NCBI GenBank assembly: GCA_900551295.1
Contig: URVJ01000002.1
Location: 1-64,000 of the forward strand
Source of the DNA: an uncultured Eubacteriales bacterium
Lineage (GTDB): Bacteria > Bacillota > Clostridia > Oscillospirales > CAG-382
Length of the DNA stretch: 64,000 bases
Reading direction: 5' to 3'
The position numbers and the translations under genes were made by a program. The notes under the pieces were generated by a model. The model searched no databases, was not told the origin of the DNA, and saw nothing but the letters and a program-made list of their open reading frames with translations. Of the stretch, positions 61,027-64,000 are shown piece by piece (within the stretch, counting starts at the first letter, position 1; each line of letters opens with the position of its first letter).

Positions 61027-61648
61027 AGAACTAATAGAAAGATATCAAAAGCTGTATGAATGTAAGGACAGTATAATTTCGGCACGGGATATACTGACGG
61101 AATGTTTTGAAAACGGCGGAAAACTGCTTGTCTGCGGGAACGGCGGAAGCTGCGCCGACAGCGATCATATAGTCGGAGAACTCATGAAAGGCTTTCTTTC
61201 AAAGCGAAAAATACCGGACGCCATGCGCACAAAACTTGCCGTATATTCCGACGGAGAATATCTTGCCGATAATCTTCAGGGCGCGCTTCCGGCAATTTCG
61301 CTGACTGCCCACGCGGGACTTATTTCGGCATTTGCAAACGACGTAAAAGCCGATATGGTGTACGCGCAGCAGGTCTACGGATATGCAAAGCGCGGCGACG
61401 TGCTAATAGGAATTACAACTTCCGGAAATTCCGCAAACGTGGTAAATGCCGCAAAGGTGGCAAAGGCTTGCGGAATGAAAGTCATAGGTCTTACCGGAAA
61501 AAAGAAAAATTTGCTTGACGAAACTGCCTATACAGTAATACACGTGCCGGAAACCGAAACCTTTAAGGTTCAGGAACTGCATCTTCCGGTTTATCACTAT
61601 CTTTGCGCCGCGTGCGAAAAGAGATTTTTTGAGAATAATAACTATTGA
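61019..61648 (+). CDS. SIS-domain phosphosugar isomerase (GmhA-like)
   Basis: A 209-residue protein with the sugar-isomerase fold. Key segments are VCGNGGSCADSDHIVGELMKGF (phosphate loop, as in GmhA), GITTSGNSANVVNAAKVAKA and MKVIGLTGKKKNLLDE. GmhA makes heptose from sedoheptulose 7-phosphate; this relative is one of a large group whose substrate varies. The ATG lies inside the ROK gene, so the two are translationally coupled. A transaldolase follows. Confidence 0.9.
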   Translation: MLEELIERYQKLYECKDSIISARDILTECFENGGKLLVCGNGGSCADSDHIVGELMKGFLSKRKIPDAMRTKLAVYSDGEYLADNLQGALPAISLTAHAGLISAFANDVKADMVYAQQVYGYAKRGDVLIGITTSGNSANVVNAAKVAKACGMKVIGLTGKKKNLLDETAYTVIHVPETETFKVQELHLPVYHYLCAACEKRFFENNNY

Positions 61649-61667
61649 ACAAGGAGAATAAATTACA

Positions 61668-62309
61668 ATGAAACTTTTTGTGGATACCGCAAATACAGAT
61701 GAAATAAGAAAGGCGAACGACCTCGGAGTTATCTGCGGAGTAACTACCAACCCGTCGCTTATAGCGAAAGAGGGCAGGGTGTTCAAGGAAGTCGTAAAGG
61801 AAATTACTTCTATCGTTGACGGACCGATAAGCGCCGAAGTCATCAGCCTTGACTCGGAAAATATGATAAAGGAGGCGCTTGAACTTTCAGAAATACATAA
61901 AAATATTGTAATAAAGATACCCATGACCTCCGAAGGTCTGAAAGCCGTGTCGGTGCTCTCTAAAAAGGGTATACGTACAAATGTAACTCTTATATTCAGC
62001 CCGTCTCAGGCACTTCTCGCAGCACGTGCCGGCGCGTCGTATGTCAGCCCCTTTGTCGGCAGACTTAATGATATATCTTCCGACGGTAATAAGCTTATCG
62101 AAAATATTTCAAAGATATTTAAACTCCACGATATTTCCTGTGAAATTATCGCCGCAAGTATAAGAAGTCCCGAAGATGTCGTTGACGCGGCTCTCGCAGG
62201 CGCAAATATCGCTACTATTCCTTATGGCGTTATCGTACGTATGATCTCTCATCCTCTTACAGACGCCGGTATCGAACGTTTTCTTAAAGACTGGGAAGGC
62301 GTAAAGTAA
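61668..62309 (+). CDS. short transaldolase
   Basis: A 213-residue class I aldolase of the small TAL/FSA family. The Schiff-base lysine is in NIVIKIPMTSEGLKAV, about residue 86. SPFVGRL carries a phenylalanine where fructose-6-phosphate aldolase (FSA) has tyrosine (APYVNR), so it is more likely a transaldolase than an aldolase. It moves a dihydroxyacetone unit between sugar phosphates. It follows the SIS gene by 19 bases with its own AAGGAG. A strong terminator lies 270 bases downstream. Confidence 0.92.
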   Translation: MKLFVDTANTDEIRKANDLGVICGVTTNPSLIAKEGRVFKEVVKEITSIVDGPISAEVISLDSENMIKEALELSEIHKNIVIKIPMTSEGLKAVSVLSKKGIRTNVTLIFSPSQALLAARAGASYVSPFVGRLNDISSDGNKLIENISKIFKLHDISCEIIAASIRSPEDVVDAALAGANIATIPYGVIVRMISHPLTDAGIERFLKDWEGVK

Positions 62310-62959
62310 GAATACGAAGGAGTACGCGAATGGGAACGCGCTGAAGAGTACGCGCTTTCTTTTTGAAAAGAAAGCTGCAAAGAAAACGGGGAAACGCGCT
62401 TTTCTGAAGAAAAGCTGCAAAAGACTTTAATAGCCCTTAAATAAAAATAAAGCAGTTGGCAACTTTCTGCCTCCGGCTTGTACCGTCAGCCGCCAAAACG
62501 CAGGCGGCTGACTCAAATCTGAGCAGATGCCAAAGCAAGCTATGGCAGCCAAATACAAAGGGTAAGTTAATAACAAAGATAACTCTGTGCGTTGTATTTA
62601 ACTTCGCACAGAGTTTTTTATACATAAAATTAATACTTTCGCACCCAAAATGAAGTTTACGCAGACAGCGGCGAGGCATGGCATAAGAGTTAAAACTGAG
62701 GTAAACAAATTTTACTTAGATACCAACCCCATCGGGCAGTGCGGAGCATCTGTGAGCGAAGATAGAGGATTTCGGAGGTACAGAAAAGTTTTACCGACGA
62801 TAGTTAGAAGTGGATAATCCGTTTTTCGTCCAAAATAATCTAAAGTCAGCCAAACGCAAAACATCTTTCAGCTTTTCTCCGTAGAAAAGCGTCAGTATAA
62901 AGTTGCGCTTTGAAGAAAATTTCCCGTTTCCGCTCAAACCAAGCAACACCCCAATACGT
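62310..62959 (+). repeat. non-coding region with palindromic repeats and a terminator
   Basis: Two tandem copies of a palindrome-bearing unit lie at 62351-62380 (GCTTTCTTTT-TG-AAAAGAAAGC) and 62395-62420 (GCTTTTCT-GA-AGAAAAGC); both begin CGCGCTTT and end AAAGCTGCAAA. A perfect 10-base inverted repeat GTCAGCCGCC/GGCGGCTGAC is at 62485-62512. A terminator with an 11-base stem, AACTCTGTGCG/CGCACAGAGTT plus T6, is at 62581-62620. From 62620 to 62959 I see nothing supportable; minus-strand frames there lack ribosome sites. Confidence 0.7.
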
Positions 62960-63376
62960 TCAAGACCTTTTCGCAAAAAAGTAATACGAAATAACGTAAA
63001 AAACCACATATGCGCAAACACACATCGCAATTGTTTCCGCAATCTGTGAGTTTCCGGAGATCATAAAATAAATGATTGCTAAAAACGCTGCGCTTGCCGA
63101 AAGACTTGCCGCAGAATTTTTTGCTTTCAGCATTAATGAGATGTTGCGCTCGTCGTTTTCCTCTATGCCGCTTTGCTTGAGTAAATCGGGATTTCTTAAA
63201 ATGCGTATCTTCTTGATTACTCCGATAAGGCTCGCCGCACATAAAGCAGCGCCGAAATATGCCGCCTGTTCGTCCATTACAGCTCCCGTGACGCACAGCG
63301 CAATCATTGCAATTCCCGTAAGCGCCCATATTGCTTGCAGTAATGTTCTTAACTTTAATTTCTTTTCGTAGCTCAT
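62960..63376 (-). CDS. small membrane protein paired with XRE regulator
   Basis: A 138-residue protein with about four hydrophobic segments (residues about 15-34, 38-56, 87-107 and 113-131) and no catalytic motif. Its start, ATG 63376, follows GAGGAG, which is also the end of the upstream regulator gene, so the two are coupled. Small membrane proteins behind YgzD-type XRE regulators are common in Firmicutes. Function unknown. Confidence 0.75.
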   Translation of the reverse strand: MSYEKKLKLRTLLQAIWALTGIAMIALCVTGAVMDEQAAYFGAALCAASLIGVIKKIRILRNPDLLKQSGIEENDERNISLMLKAKNSAASLSASAAFLAIIYFMISGNSQIAETIAMCVCAYVVFYVISYYFFAKRS

Positions 63377-63381
63377 AAGTT

Positions 63382-63576
63382 TCACTCCTCAAAAATAAAT
63401 AATTCTTCAATAGTGGTTCCGAATCTCTTTGCAGCCTTGTGCGCGAGCAACAGCGACGCACAGTATTTCCCGTTTTCCAGCGAAATTATAGTCTGCCTCG
63501 TCACTCCGAGATCATTGGCGAGCTCTTCCTGCGTAATTCCGAATTTTTTTCTGTATTCGCGTATTTTGTTTTCCAA
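63382..63576 (-). CDS. XRE-family (YgzD-type) transcriptional regulator
   Basis: A 64-residue helix-turn-helix protein: KIREYRKKFGITQEELANDLG, then VTRQTIISLENGKY, the canonical XRE core, and a short C-terminal KRFGTTIEELFIFEE. TTG at 63576 is the start because GGGAGGTG lies just upstream; the frame extends further without a site. It probably represses its own two-gene operon through the inverted repeat at 63597-63612. Confidence 0.9.
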   Translation of the reverse strand: MENKIREYRKKFGITQEELANDLGVTRQTIISLENGKYCASLLLAHKAAKRFGTTIEELFIFEE

Positions 63577-63596
63577 AATTTCACCTCCCAAATTAT

Positions 63597-63612
63597 GTAA
63601 AGCATACTTTAC
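63597..63612. promoter_or_regulatory. inverted repeat, probable XRE operator
   Basis: GTAAAG at 63597-63602 and CTTTAC at 63607-63612 around CATA. It lies between the -10 box and the ribosome site of the XRE gene. Confidence 0.6.
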
Positions 63613-63618
63613 ACCGAT

Positions 63619-63647
63619 ATATTAGCATATATGAATGTAAATGTCAA
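63619..63647 (-). promoter_or_regulatory. promoter of the XRE-membrane protein operon
   Basis: Minus strand TTGACA (63647-63642) and TAATAT (63624-63619) with a 17-base spacer. Confidence 0.8.
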
Positions 63648-63824
63648 GTACGTTTTACATTTTCCTCGAAATTGTGTAAGATGTGCCATTATTTGTGTCA
63701 GTTGTGCCAAATGCGTCAAAAGTATGATCTGCAATGCTATACTTTAGGTGTAGAAAGTTGAGGACATGACAGGGCAAGAGAATGTCTTGTTCTAAAAATA
63801 CCGATTGGACAGGAGAGTCTGAAA

Positions 63825-64000
63825 ATGTGTGAGGAAAACAGACAAAATGTGCAGATAAGTAAAGACGTAAAGTGCGTGCGTGAAATTTCGGATTATGCCG
63901 AACTTCAGGAAGTGCTGAGATACGAAGTTGCCAAGAGTCCGAATCATGACACTCTCACAAACCTCGGAATGTTTTATGTGGATAAAGGGGTGTACAGTAA
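63825..64000 (+). CDS. 5' part of a protein running off the right edge
   Basis: An open frame of 58 codons up to the window end, beginning MCEENRQNVQIS and behind CAGGAGAG. The segment YAELQEVLRYEVAKSPNHDT is helical, and the TLTNLGMFYVDKGVYS that follows resembles the first helix of a tetratricopeptide repeat. A TATACT with TG extension at 63738-63743 could be its -10 box. Too little is present to name it. Confidence 0.6.
   Translation, partial: MCEENRQNVQISKDVKCVREISDYAELQEVLRYEVAKSPNHDTLTNLGMFYVDKGVYS

Noticed and set aside
62437..62679. 80-codon minus-strand frame
   Set aside because: No ribosome site and it covers inverted repeats and the terminator of the opposite strand.
1..64000. 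CRISPR array or prophage region
   Set aside because: No regularly spaced repeats and no phage structural genes are seen anywhere in the window.

Overview
This window looks like chromosomal DNA of an uncultured, spore-forming, Gram-positive Clostridia member, most likely a gut-type, carbohydrate-using relative of the Oscillospirales. This is inferred from gene content, not from a marker-gene search. The evidence is an intact sporulation sigma factor (sigK), a LysM-GH18 spore cortex/germination-type enzyme, a meso-diaminopimelate dehydrogenase, lipoprotein and SLH surface anchors, a dockerin-like C-terminus, sigma-A promoters of strong consensus (TTGACA-N17-TATAAT type) and Firmicute-style GGAGG ribosome sites. 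Genes lie on both strands in short operons.

Layout. 1-8.9 kb: an autoregulated TetR gene with an AbrB-like partner, a small membrane protein, a flavodoxin-fold reductase, a PocR-AraC regulator divergent from an FAD oxidoreductase, a nuclease-like/XPD-type helicase and ddh. 9-18.9 kb: two AraC-type regulators divergent from single sugar genes (a GH13 enzyme and an L-fucose/arabinose-isomerase-like protein), a large GH106-like hydrolase, mgtE behind a long structured leader, and tRNA-Val. 19-24 kb: an orphan sugar-binding lipoprotein behind pfkA, an HPr-like protein lacking the active-site histidine, and TetR plus GNAT-YoaP. 24-43 kb: a surface and secreted-protein region with a 1531-residue SLH/GH99-like protein, a GH116-like protein, queA, manA, a BspA-type leucine-rich-repeat protein with a dockerin-like tail, and a 1193-residue repeat protein followed by a 38-codon peptide gene. 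A degraded second copy of that last pair lies just upstream. 43-48.7 kb: sigK, the LysM-GH18 enzyme, and fucI divergent from an AraC gene. 48.7-58 kb: a lipoprotein and HAD hydrolase, an IS110-family transposase remnant, the ApbE/Gx-transporter/NusG-II operon, and DUF1015-valS. 58-64 kb: a cysteine-rich protein with a SigK-type promoter, an AraC gene divergent from a ROK kinase/SIS isomerase/transaldolase operon, a repeat-rich non-coding stretch, and an XRE/membrane-protein pair.

How the genes work together. The theme is local control of carbohydrate use: five AraC-family regulators sit head-to-head with the catabolic or enzyme genes they probably control, several with inverted repeats in the shared intergenic space. 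A second theme is surface display and secretion. The best candidate for something undescribed is the secreted repeat protein plus a 38-residue companion peptide (ending in ASGE-x-DVIID), present twice: once intact, and once collapsed by deletion so that only the peptide keeps its ribosome site. A second candidate is the structured leader in front of mgtE, which does not show the M-box features I would expect.
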